A stretch of DNA of 20,714 nucleotides from JBOHBN01 sp050698355 (GTDB lineage: Bacteria > Actinomycetota > Actinomycetes > Streptosporangiales > WHST01): positions 1 through 20,714 of the forward strand of contig JBOHBN010000004.1 in the NCBI GenBank assembly GCA_050698355.1. Direction: 5' to 3'. Within the stretch, counting starts at the first letter, position 1. Each line of letters opens with the position of its first letter. Below, one piece after another: positions 8,038 through 13,972 of this stretch. The notes under the pieces were generated by a model. The model saw nothing but the letters and a program-made list of their open reading frames with translations, searched no databases and had not been told where the DNA came from. The translations under genes were made by a program, and so were the position numbers.

Positions 8038-8676
8038 TCACCGCACGGACTGGCCGTAGCTCCCGAGTTTCTTGCCCACCCGCTCGATCTCCTCGGCGGG
8101 CAGCAGGTTCGGCTCGCCGAGCAACCGCGCCTGGTAGTACATCTGGCACACCCACTCCAGGTACACGCTGCGGGTGTAGGCCTTGGCGAGGCTGTCGCCG
8201 TACGTTGTCGCCCCGTGGTTCTGCAGGATCGCGCCGTAACGGCCGTCCATGGCGGTCACGCTGTTCTCCGCGAGCTCGCGGCTGCCGTAGGTGGCGTACG
8301 GCGCCACCCGCACCGGCCCGCCGAGCAGGGCGATCATGTAGTGCACCGGCGGGAGCTCGTCCAGCACGACCGACAGGGTGCTCGCGTACAGCGGGTGGGT
8401 GTGCACCACGGCGGCGGCGTCGGTGTGCTCGTACACGAGGGTGTGCATCGGCACCTCCGAGGACGGCTCGAGGTCGCCGTCCACGGTTTCCCCGTGCAGG
8501 TCGATCACGCAGATCGACTCGGGGGTCAGCTCCTCGTACGCCGCGCCGCTCGGCGTGATCGCGACGTGCTCGCCGCGCCGTACGCTCAAGTTGCCCGACG
8601 TGCCCACGGTGAGCTGGTCGGCCTGCATGCGCCGGCTGAACTCGACGAGCTGCCTGCGTTCCTCCTCCAGAACCAT
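8038..8676 (-). CDS. Class II aldolase (fuculose-1-phosphate aldolase-like)
   Basis: This 212-residue zinc enzyme belongs to the class II aldolase/adducin family. TSGNLSVR (26-33) and TPSG (41-44) form the phosphate site. The zinc ligands are His92 and His94 in VHTHP and His154 in LQNHG. The acidic residue at the catalytic position is Glu74 in PSSEVPMH. FucA-type aldolases have Glu here (PSSE) whereas L-ribulose-5-phosphate 4-epimerases have Asp (PSSD), so cleavage of a ketose 1-phosphate to dihydroxyacetone phosphate and an aldehyde is favoured. The start has AGGAGA about 8 nt upstream. It is 14 bp after the permease and about 20 bp before the kinase, within the same transcript. The natural substrate is inferred only from context. 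Confidence 0.88.
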   Translation of the reverse strand: MVLEEERRQLVEFSRRMQADQLTVGTSGNLSVRRGEHVAITPSGAAYEELTPESICVIDLHGETVDGDLEPSSEVPMHTLVYEHTDAAAVVHTHPLYASTLSVVLDELPPVHYMIALLGGPVRVAPYATYGSRELAENSVTAMDGRYGAILQNHGATTYGDSLAKAYTRSVYLEWVCQMYYQARLLGEPNLLPAEEIERVGKKLGSYGQSVR

Positions 8677-8690
8677 CGGTCGGTCTCCTC

Positions 8691-10058
8691 TCAGCTCGGG
8701 TTCTCCTGGGGTGTTGTCGCGTGCGCCCGCTGCTGCTTCTTGCGGACGCCCGGATCGCTCACGTCCTTCAGCGCGTATGAGAGGACCGCCACGATCACGT
8801 ACATCACACCGAAGGCGATCGCCACGCCCGCGCCACCGAACGAAGGGTAGAGCAGGGTGACGGTCACCGGCCCGAGGAAGGCCGCACCGCCGGCGCCGAG
8901 GTTGAGGATGGCCAGGGACGCGCCCTTGTCCTTCTGCTGCACCATCGAGGGCATCAGCGCCGAAAGCGGTACGAAGCCGGCGAGCAGGATGCCGAAGACC
9001 GCGCCGACGATCGCGGCAACGGCGAAGCTGCCGGCGGCGACCGATACGAAGTACCACAGCGGCGCGCTGATCGCGCAGCCAACGCAGCCGAACCAGGTGA
9101 CCGTACGTCGCCAGCCGAAGTAGTCGCCGAACACGCCGACGAACAGGTTCGCGGCGATGTTGGCGCCGTACGCGATCGTGGCCAGCTCGGCGACCTGGCC
9201 GGTGGAGAGGAACCCGCCGTCCGGCGACGCCGGGCCGAACACGAACGGGAACATGGCGAAGAAGCCGTACTCCGGTGCGGTGTTGACGATGCGTACCAGG
9301 CCACCGGCGAGCGTCCGCTTGTCCCGCCACAGGATGTCCACGCCCTCGAGCAGCCGCTTGTAGCTGCGCGGGTTGCTCACCGTCTCGTCGGCGATCGGCT
9401 GGAGCCCGCTCGGGTGGCGTACGCAGAAGCTGCCGATGGCGCCGCCGAGAGCGACCAGTACCAGGGACAGCACTAGGGTCTCGAACAAGGTGAGCCCGCC
9501 CGGGCCGATCGCGACGGCGGCGACCGCGGCGCCGAGCGTGGGCAGCCCGCCGGTGAACGCGAACCAGAACCACCCCGCGACCGAACCGCGCATGCTCTCC
9601 CGGCTGGTGACCTGCGCCCAGACGAGGAACGCGAACGCGAACAGCGGATAGGCGAGCCCGCGGATCCCGTACACGGTGAAGATGATCGTGGGGTTCTGCG
9701 TGGGGATGGCGACGAACAGAAAGAGGATCTCGAAGAGGACCCACCATGCGGCGCCCACCCACATCACCCGCCGCGGGCCCCAGATGGCCGAGAGCGTGCC
9801 GGAGAGCCAGGACGCGACCGTCACCGCGATGCCGTACACGGTCACGGTGGCGAACGCGGCTTCCGCGTGTCCCAGGTTCCCGCCTTGCGGTGCGGTCAGG
9901 TACTGCGTCAGGTAGGTGACTTCGACGCCGTCACCGATCATGAAGATCAGGACGCCGACGAAGCCCCACAGCAGCGGCCGCGGGATGCCGATGCGTTCGA
10001 TCCAGGAGTCGCTGCGGCCGAGCTGGCCTGCGGCCTCCGCTCCCTGGGGTCGGCTCAT
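8691..10058 (-). CDS. MFS transporter of the polyol permease (RbtT/DalT-like) type
   Basis: The 455-residue protein has about twelve membrane helices. Its N-terminal segment IFMIGDGVEVTYLTQYL (38-54) resembles the MIGDG-E start of the ribitol and D-arabinitol permeases, with an acidic residue inside the first helix. RGLAYPLFAFAFLVWAQ, in the middle of the N-terminal half, is also like that group. I infer proton-driven uptake of a polyol across the cytoplasmic membrane. It is the first gene of the operon. Its ATG is preceded by GAGGTGAT at 7-nt spacing and by a well-spaced promoter at 10110-10138. The family match is from memory of motifs, so the exact sugar alcohol is open. Confidence 0.87.
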   Translation of the reverse strand: MSRPQGAEAAGQLGRSDSWIERIGIPRPLLWGFVGVLIFMIGDGVEVTYLTQYLTAPQGGNLGHAEAAFATVTVYGIAVTVASWLSGTLSAIWGPRRVMWVGAAWWVLFEILFLFVAIPTQNPTIIFTVYGIRGLAYPLFAFAFLVWAQVTSRESMRGSVAGWFWFAFTGGLPTLGAAVAAVAIGPGGLTLFETLVLSLVLVALGGAIGSFCVRHPSGLQPIADETVSNPRSYKRLLEGVDILWRDKRTLAGGLVRIVNTAPEYGFFAMFPFVFGPASPDGGFLSTGQVAELATIAYGANIAANLFVGVFGDYFGWRRTVTWFGCVGCAISAPLWYFVSVAAGSFAVAAIVGAVFGILLAGFVPLSALMPSMVQQKDKGASLAILNLGAGGAAFLGPVTVTLLYPSFGGAGVAIAFGVMYVIVAVLSYALKDVSDPGVRKKQQRAHATTPQENPS

Positions 10059-10087
10059 GGCGGATCACCTCGCCGGGTTAGTAACAA

Positions 10088-10125
10088 TCTTCTATGTGGA
10101 TTTCACGCAAGTAGACGTTAGAAGA
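10088..10125. promoter_or_regulatory. Inverted repeat around the polyol promoter, candidate DeoR operator
   Basis: TCTTCTA at 10088-10094 is matched by TAGAAGA at 10119-10125, a perfect 7-bp inverted repeat whose centres are 31 bp apart, close to three helical turns. The arms bracket the -10 hexamer and start point of the operon promoter. A DeoR-family dimer or tetramer bound to both arms would block transcription. The nearby GTTAGTAAC palindrome at 10077-10085 could be a further half-site. This stretch is also AT-rich compared with everything around it. Confidence 0.45.
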
Positions 10126-10138
10126 GCGATACAGTCAA
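10110..10138 (-). promoter_or_regulatory. Promoter of the polyol operon
   Basis: On the minus strand TTGACT (10138-10133) and TCTACT (10115-10110) are separated by exactly 17 bp. The first matches the -35 consensus at five of six bases and the second the -10 at four of six. Transcription would start near 10103 and leave a leader of about 45 nt with the GAGGTGAT ribosome site of the permease gene. Confidence 0.55.
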
Positions 10139-10194
10139 GGGCGTCAGCGGAAAAACAACGCTGTAGTCTGTGGCCACGAACAGCGAGGAGGGTC

Positions 10195-10980
10195 GTGCGT
10201 ACGAGGGGGTCCACGCCAGCGGGGCGCCAGCAGCTGATCGCCGAGCACGTCGTGCAGAAGCGTTCCGCGAGTATCGCGGATCTTGCCGGCCTCTGCCAGG
10301 TGAGCGAGATGACGATCTACCGCGACGTCGAGGAGCTGGAGCGGCAGGGCGTGGTCCGCAAGGTCCGTGGCGCCGTGACCGCCCAGCCGTCCGGGGTCTT
10401 CGAGAGCAACGTCGCGTACCGGCTGGCCTCGATGCGTGCGGAGAAGGACGCCGTCGCGCGGCGGGCGCGGGTGTTCGTTGAACCGGGGATGTCGGTGCTC
10501 CTGGACGACGCGACGAGCACGCTCGCGCTCGCGCGGTTACTCGAGGACGTCGAGCCGCTCACGGTCGCTACCAACTACCTGGAGACGATGAAGCTCGTCA
10601 GCGGCTTTCGCGGTACGCACCTGATCGCCCTGGGCGGCGACTACGACCCCACCCACGACTCCTTCCTCGGCGTGCCCTGTGTCGACGCGATCGAGGCGCT
10701 CCGGGTGGACGCCGTGTTCGTCTCGGTCTCTTCGGTCTCCGGCGGCCACGCATACCACCAGCAGCAGCACGTCGTCGCGGTCAAGCGGGCGATGCTGCGG
10801 TCCGCCCGCCGCCGGTTCCTCCTCGTCGACCACTCCAAGATCGGCCGGGACGCGCTGTACCAGCTTGCGCCGCTCACCACGTTCGAGCGGGTGATCGTGG
10901 ACGACGGGGCGCCAGCAGGATCGCTCGCCGAGCTGGGGAAGCACGGCGTGGCCTACGAGGTCGCCCCCCTACCCGGGTAG
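10195..10980 (+). CDS. DeoR-family transcriptional regulator of the polyol operon
   Basis: The 261-residue protein has the DeoR layout. An N-terminal helix-turn-helix covers about 26-50 (ASIADLAGLCQVSEMTIYRD, then VEELERQGVVRKVRGA). A C-terminal effector domain follows (about 75-235) with LLDDATST, TNYL, GGDY and VDHSKIGR, the sugar-phosphate-isomerase-like fold that senses phosphorylated sugars. The GTG at 10195 was chosen because GAGGAGGG lies just upstream and the helix-turn-helix then sits at the normal distance from the N-terminus. It is transcribed away from the permease gene across a 136-bp AT-rich region. This is the standard arrangement for a local repressor that releases on binding a pathway phosphate intermediate. 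The TAG stop is inside a perfect 20-bp palindrome. Confidence 0.93.
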   Translation: MRTRGSTPAGRQQLIAEHVVQKRSASIADLAGLCQVSEMTIYRDVEELERQGVVRKVRGAVTAQPSGVFESNVAYRLASMRAEKDAVARRARVFVEPGMSVLLDDATSTLALARLLEDVEPLTVATNYLETMKLVSGFRGTHLIALGGDYDPTHDSFLGVPCVDAIEALRVDAVFVSVSSVSGGHAYHQQQHVVAVKRAMLRSARRRFLLVDHSKIGRDALYQLAPLTTFERVIVDDGAPAGSLAELGKHGVAYEVAPLPG

Positions 10981-10984
10981 GGGG
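10965..10984. terminator. Perfect 20-bp palindrome between convergent genes, likely bidirectional terminator
   Basis: CCCCCTACCCGGGTAGGGGG reads the same on both strands. It contains the TAG stop of the DeoR gene (10978-10980) and ends 2 bp before the stop of the uracil-DNA glycosylase gene. As RNA it folds into an all-but-loopless GC stem. No T run follows on either strand, which is common for actinobacterial terminators. It could instead be a binding site for a dimeric protein. Confidence 0.6.
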
Positions 10985-10986
10985 TG

Positions 10987-11664
10987 TCAGGGCAGCTTCC
11001 AGTCGACCGGTTCGGCGCCCTGTGCAGCAAGCAGCTCGTTGACCCGACTGAACGGGCGGGATCCGAAGAACCCGCGGTCCGCCGACATCGGGCTCGGGTG
11101 CGGGCTCTCCACGGTCGGGACGTCGCCGAGCGCGGGCCGAAGCGACTGCGCGTCGCGGCCCCACAGCACGGCGACCAGCGGCCCGCCGCGGTCCGCCAGC
11201 GCGTGGATCGCCTGGTCGGTGACCTCCTCCCAGCCCTTGCCGCGGTGCGATGCGGGCGCTCCCGGCCGTACGGTCAACGACCTGTTCAGCAGCAGGATGC
11301 CGTGGTCCGCCCAGGCGGTCAGGTCGCCACTGGACGGCGCCGGGTGGCCGAGGTCGGCGGTGTACTCCCGGAAGATGTTCGCCAGGCTGCGGGGGATGGG
11401 CCGTACGTCGGGGGCGACGGAGAACGACAGGCCCACCGGGTGGCCGACCGTCGGGTACGGGTCCTGACCGACGATCAGCACCCGTACGTCGGCGAGCGGC
11501 CGGGAGAAGGCACGCAGGACGTTCTCGCCGGTCGGCAGGTAACCGCGGCCGGCAGTCAGCTCCGCGCGGAGGAACTCGCCCATCGCCGCGATCCGCTCGG
11601 CCTTCGGGCTGAGCGCCGCGGCCCACCCGGGATCGACGAGCTTGTCGAGTGGTTGCGCAGGCAC
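10987..11664 (-). CDS. ung: Uracil-DNA glycosylase, family 1
   Basis: This 225-residue enzyme removes uracil from DNA, starting base-excision repair of deaminated cytosine. The water-activating loop GQDPYP (catalytic Asp68) and the HPSPMS loop (His189) are both intact. LLLNRSLTVRP and ASHRGKGWE are typical of actinobacterial Ung. GTG at 11664 was preferred to GTG at 11670. It leaves exactly 6 nt after the TAGGGT hexamer at 11671-11676, and it aligns the N-terminus with what I recall of the mycobacterial protein. The gene converges on the DeoR gene with 6 bp between the stops and diverges from the small membrane-protein gene. Confidence 0.96.
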   Translation of the reverse strand: MPAQPLDKLVDPGWAAALSPKAERIAAMGEFLRAELTAGRGYLPTGENVLRAFSRPLADVRVLIVGQDPYPTVGHPVGLSFSVAPDVRPIPRSLANIFREYTADLGHPAPSSGDLTAWADHGILLLNRSLTVRPGAPASHRGKGWEEVTDQAIHALADRGGPLVAVLWGRDAQSLRPALGDVPTVESPHPSPMSADRGFFGSRPFSRVNELLAAQGAEPVDWKLP

Positions 11665-11670
11665 GCGCAC

Positions 11671-11676
11671 ACCCTA
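11671..11676 (-). promoter_or_regulatory. -10 element giving a leaderless uracil-DNA glycosylase mRNA
   Basis: TAGGGT on the minus strand is followed by 6 nt (GTGCGC) and then the GTG start at 11664. This TAnnnT-N6-GTG spacing places transcription start on the start codon, a common leaderless arrangement in actinobacteria. The same spacing recurs at 13526-13531 and 16948-16953. Confidence 0.5.
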
Positions 11677-11713
11677 CGGCGGGCGGTTCGGCGCGTCCCG
11701 TGATGGGTATCTG

Positions 11714-11719
11714 TAGGTT
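11714..11719 (+). promoter_or_regulatory. Candidate -10 element of the small membrane-protein gene
   Basis: TAGGTT fits TAnnnT and would start transcription near 11726, leaving a leader of about 20 nt containing GGAGG (11736-11740) 6 nt before the GTG at 11747. No -35 is evident. Confidence 0.3.
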
Positions 11720-11746
11720 TCCGCGCGGGTGCATTGGAGGGTGACC

Positions 11747-12202
11747 GTGACCCGAAACGAACGCTCGTGGCTCGCCGGGCTGGCAGGGGCGTCCATCCGT
11801 GGCGTGGCGGCGGCGATGACCATGACGGGCATGCGCAGCCTGACCGCCGACCTGGGCCTGATCGAGGCCACCCCGCCGGAGATCGTCGTGGGACGGCGCG
11901 CCTCGCACATCCTCGAGCAGCTGCCCGCTGAAAGGCGCAAGGCCGTCATCGTCGTCATGCACTGGGCGTACGGCGCCGGAGGCGGTGCCATGTTCGCCAT
12001 GTGCCCGGCTCGGCTGCGGCGGGCACCGTGGGCGGGCCCGCTGTACGGGCTTGCGCTGTGGTTCGGTTTCGAGGTGCTCCTCGACCCCGCCCTCGGGCTC
12101 AAGCGGCACCGCAGCGGATCGCTGACCGAGCGGCTGACGCTCGCCGCCGACCACCTGCTGTATGGCGCCGTGCTCGTGGGCTTCCGGCGGCGCCCCGACT
12201 AG
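11747..12202 (+). CDS. Small integral membrane protein, 151 aa, unknown function
   Basis: Hydrophobic or amphipathic segments lie at about 11-30, 66-86, 97-112 and 131-146, so three or four membrane helices are likely. The segment MTMTGMRSLTADLGLIEATPP (25-45) looks like a conserved family signature and recalls small actinobacterial membrane proteins of the DUF1440 kind, but I am not sure of that match. Start choice: GGAGG at 11736-11740 lies 6 nt before GTG 11747, whereas GTG 11741 touches it and GTG 11729 precedes it. The gene diverges from the uracil-DNA glycosylase gene over about 80 bp and converges on the MFS gene with 3 bp between the stops. No role can be assigned. Confidence 0.75.
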   Translation: MTRNERSWLAGLAGASIRGVAAAMTMTGMRSLTADLGLIEATPPEIVVGRRASHILEQLPAERRKAVIVVMHWAYGAGGGAMFAMCPARLRRAPWAGPLYGLALWFGFEVLLDPALGLKRHRSGSLTERLTLAADHLLYGAVLVGFRRRPD

Positions 12203-12223
12203 AGACTAGGTGGACGCCGGGGC
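12192..12223. terminator. Weak inverted repeat at convergent stops
   Basis: GCCCCG at 12192-12197 and CGGGGC at 12218-12223 flank 20 nt that hold both stop codons (12200-12202 and 12206-12208). It could act as a two-way terminator for the membrane-protein and MFS genes. The stem is short and the loop long, so this is a weak call. Confidence 0.25.
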
Positions 12224-13519
12224 CGTATCATCGGCCGCGCGATCGCCGAACAGCCTGCGCGCCCCGCGCAGGTACACGACGCCCGTCGCCGCGTAGCCGA
12301 CGCCGACCAGGACGAGCAGTACGTAGGACTTGCCCGTCACCGGCAGGCCGACCGCGCCGATGGCCGCCGCCGAGACGAACGCGACGTTGAAGATCACGTC
12401 GTAGAACGAGAAGACCCGGCCGCGGTACGCGTCGTCGATGCTCTCCTGCACGGTCGTGTCGACGCAGATCTTCAGGCTCTGCGCCACGATGCCGAGCAGG
12501 AACGAGGCGGGGATGAACAGGTACTCGTTGTACGGCGCGCCCAGGCCGAGTTGGACGGCGCCGGCGCCGATCAGGATGATCGCCATCCACGTCGGCTTGC
12601 GCATCCGCCGGGTCGCGAGTGGGGTGATGAGCGCCGCGACGAAGAAGCCCACGCCTGCGGCGCCGAGCACCAGCGCGAGTCCGCCGAGCCCGGCGGTCAC
12701 CTCGTGCGGGTGGAAGTAGTTGCGGTACAGCAGGAGCACCGACAGCGTGCTGATGCCGTAGCAGAGCCGGTGCGCGGCGATGGCCAGCAGCGCCTGACCC
12801 GCGACGCGTCGCCGCCACACGTGCCGAGCGCCCTGAGCGAGGCCGCGCGCGACACCGCGCAGCGCCTCCCGGGTGGCGGGACGCTCCGGGTCGCGTTCTG
12901 GGCCGAGGCAGTCGGCGTCCATGCGCAGCGCCACGAGTGATGAGCACAGGTACCAGGCCGTGGTCGCCGCCAGTAGGAGCGCGGTGGAGTCCGCGCTCGG
13001 ACCCGCGAGTAGGCGGACGCCGTAACCGATCGCGCCGCCGACGAAGGCGGCAATAGTGCCCGACGTGGTCGACAGCGAGTTCGCGGTGACGAGCACGGAG
13101 CGCGGCACGACGTGCGGTAGGCCGGCGGAGAGCGCGGCGAGGAAGAAACGGTTGACACTGATGACGGCGAGACCGAGCAGCAGCACGGCGACGAGCGGGC
13201 CGCCCGTGACCAGCACGGCTGCGATCCCGAGCACCAGGGCGCCGCGCACGAGGTTCGCCGCGACGAGCACTTGGCGGCGCCGCCAGCGGTCGAGGAACAC
13301 CCCCGCCCACGGGCCGACAATGGAGTACGGCAGCAGAAGTGCGGCGAAGGCGGCGGCCACCGCGGGCGCCGACGGCCGGTCCTGCGGGTTGAAGAACGCG
13401 TACGCGGCGAGTGCGACCTGGAAGAGCCCGTCACCTGACTGCGACACCAGCCGCGTGGCGTACAGCCGGCGGAAGTCGAGGCCACGCAGAACCGCCGCCA
13501 GCCCCGCGAATCGCACCAC
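12206..13519 (-). CDS. MFS transporter, exporter-like
   Basis: The 437-residue protein has about twelve membrane helices. The loop after the second helix reads AGVFLDRWRRRQV (72-84), the MFS motif-A position (G-x-x-x-D-R-x-x-R-R). The overall look, with FRRLYATRLVSQSGDGLFQVAL at the start, is that of MFS proteins annotated as macrolide or multidrug exporters. The substrate is unknown. The GTG at 13519 lies exactly 6 nt after a TAGCCT hexamer and has no ribosome site, so the mRNA is probably leaderless; a second GTG at 13516 is the alternative start. A perfect 12-bp palindrome at 13539-13550 lies just upstream of that promoter. No regulator gene is adjacent. Confidence 0.88.
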   Translation of the reverse strand: MVRFAGLAAVLRGLDFRRLYATRLVSQSGDGLFQVALAAYAFFNPQDRPSAPAVAAAFAALLLPYSIVGPWAGVFLDRWRRRQVLVAANLVRGALVLGIAAVLVTGGPLVAVLLLGLAVISVNRFFLAALSAGLPHVVPRSVLVTANSLSTTSGTIAAFVGGAIGYGVRLLAGPSADSTALLLAATTAWYLCSSLVALRMDADCLGPERDPERPATREALRGVARGLAQGARHVWRRRVAGQALLAIAAHRLCYGISTLSVLLLYRNYFHPHEVTAGLGGLALVLGAAGVGFFVAALITPLATRRMRKPTWMAIILIGAGAVQLGLGAPYNEYLFIPASFLLGIVAQSLKICVDTTVQESIDDAYRGRVFSFYDVIFNVAFVSAAAIGAVGLPVTGKSYVLLVLVGVGYAATGVVYLRGARRLFGDRAADDTAPAST

Positions 13520-13525
13520 CGTCCG

Positions 13526-13531
13526 AGGCTA
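13526..13531 (-). promoter_or_regulatory. -10 element giving a leaderless MFS mRNA
   Basis: TAGCCT on the minus strand is followed by CGGACG and then the GTG at 13519, the same TAGnnT-N6-GTG layout as the uracil-DNA glycosylase and MurA genes. No Shine-Dalgarno sequence precedes the start. Confidence 0.5.
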
Positions 13532-13538
13532 GCGCTCC

Positions 13539-13550
13539 GTTCGCGCGAAC
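13539..13550. promoter_or_regulatory. Perfect 12-bp palindrome, candidate operator
   Basis: GTTCGCGCGAAC is exactly self-complementary. Its nearer edge lies 8 bp upstream of the MFS -10 hexamer, so a bound dimer would cover the -35 region. Exporter genes are often controlled by a dimeric repressor, but no such regulator gene is next to it here. It also lies 84 bp upstream of the toxin cassette on the other strand. Confidence 0.35.
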
Positions 13551-13563
13551 CAGGAACCGCGAC

Positions 13564-13594
13564 GGGCCATCGCACCGTCGTAGGGGCCATTGCA
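13564..13594. repeat. Direct repeat, 11 bp, 20-bp period
   Basis: GGGCCATCGCA at 13564-13574 and GGGCCATTGCA at 13584-13594 match at ten of eleven bases and begin exactly 20 bp apart, about two helical turns. They lie 40-70 bp upstream of the first gene of the toxin cassette, so they may be a tandem binding site for an activator or repressor of it. Confidence 0.35.
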
Positions 13595-13612
13595 GGCGCG
13601 GACGGCCGCGCC
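13595..13612 (+). promoter_or_regulatory. Perfect stem-loop in the leader of the toxin cassette
   Basis: GGCGCGG and CCGCGCC pair exactly around the 4-nt loop ACGG. The stem ends 11 nt before the GAGGAG ribosome site of the EspC-like gene. If transcribed, it would sit directly in front of the translation start and could block upstream transcription or tune ribosome entry. Confidence 0.4.
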
Positions 13613-13633
13613 ATCGACCCTGCGAGGAGCTAC

Positions 13634-13972
13634 GTGGCAAGTGGAACCGTGATGCCCTCCGCGCTCACCAGCGTCGGAAACGTGGCCGAGGGTTTCGAGG
13701 ACGTCCCCAACAAGGCCGTGTCCGGCCTCGACGGCGGCGTCGCCTCGGCAGCGGCTGCGCATGCGGGGTCGACGCGGTCATCGCGGATGCTCGACACGGT
13801 AGACGCTTGCTGGACCGCGAACTTTCACAATCACGCCATGGCGCTGTGGACGGTGGGCTACAACCTCGTCTCGACCGCGTCGCACTACGCGAACACCGAC
13901 GAGGCCAACGAGAACGAGTTCGACCCCGTCCAGCATCAGCTCGGCCACACGGGGCTGATCCGGCCCATATGA
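13634..13972 (+). CDS. EspC-like ESX (type VII secretion) partner protein
   Basis: The 112-residue, mostly helical protein fits the short EspC/DUF2580-like group of type VII secretion targets. It has an N-terminal helix with small residues, a tryptophan-containing turn (Trp60 and Trp72), then a helix ending in HYANTDEANENEF. That helix contains Tyr85 and Asp89, the Y-x-x-x-D/E export signal. It likely pairs as a helical bundle with the N-terminal region of the toxin next to it and guides it to an ESX channel, which is not encoded in this window. The GTG at 13634 has AGGAG 4 nt upstream. Its stop overlaps the toxin start as ATGA, so the two are made together. The family call is by pattern, not by search. 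Confidence 0.65.
   Translation: MASGTVMPSALTSVGNVAEGFEDVPNKAVSGLDGGVASAAAAHAGSTRSSRMLDTVDACWTANFHNHAMALWTVGYNLVSTASHYANTDEANENEFDPVQHQLGHTGLIRPI

Noticed and set aside
10141..10169. A promoter for the DeoR gene (GCGTCA with TAGTCT)
   Set aside because: The -10 fits TAnnnT but the -35 matches only three of six bases, too weak to list as a feature.
13411..13968. In-frame extension of the toxin reading frame upstream of its ATG
   Set aside because: The extension crosses the EspC-like gene in another frame and is low-complexity. The ATG at 13969 gives a proper N-terminal helical domain and an ATGA overlap.
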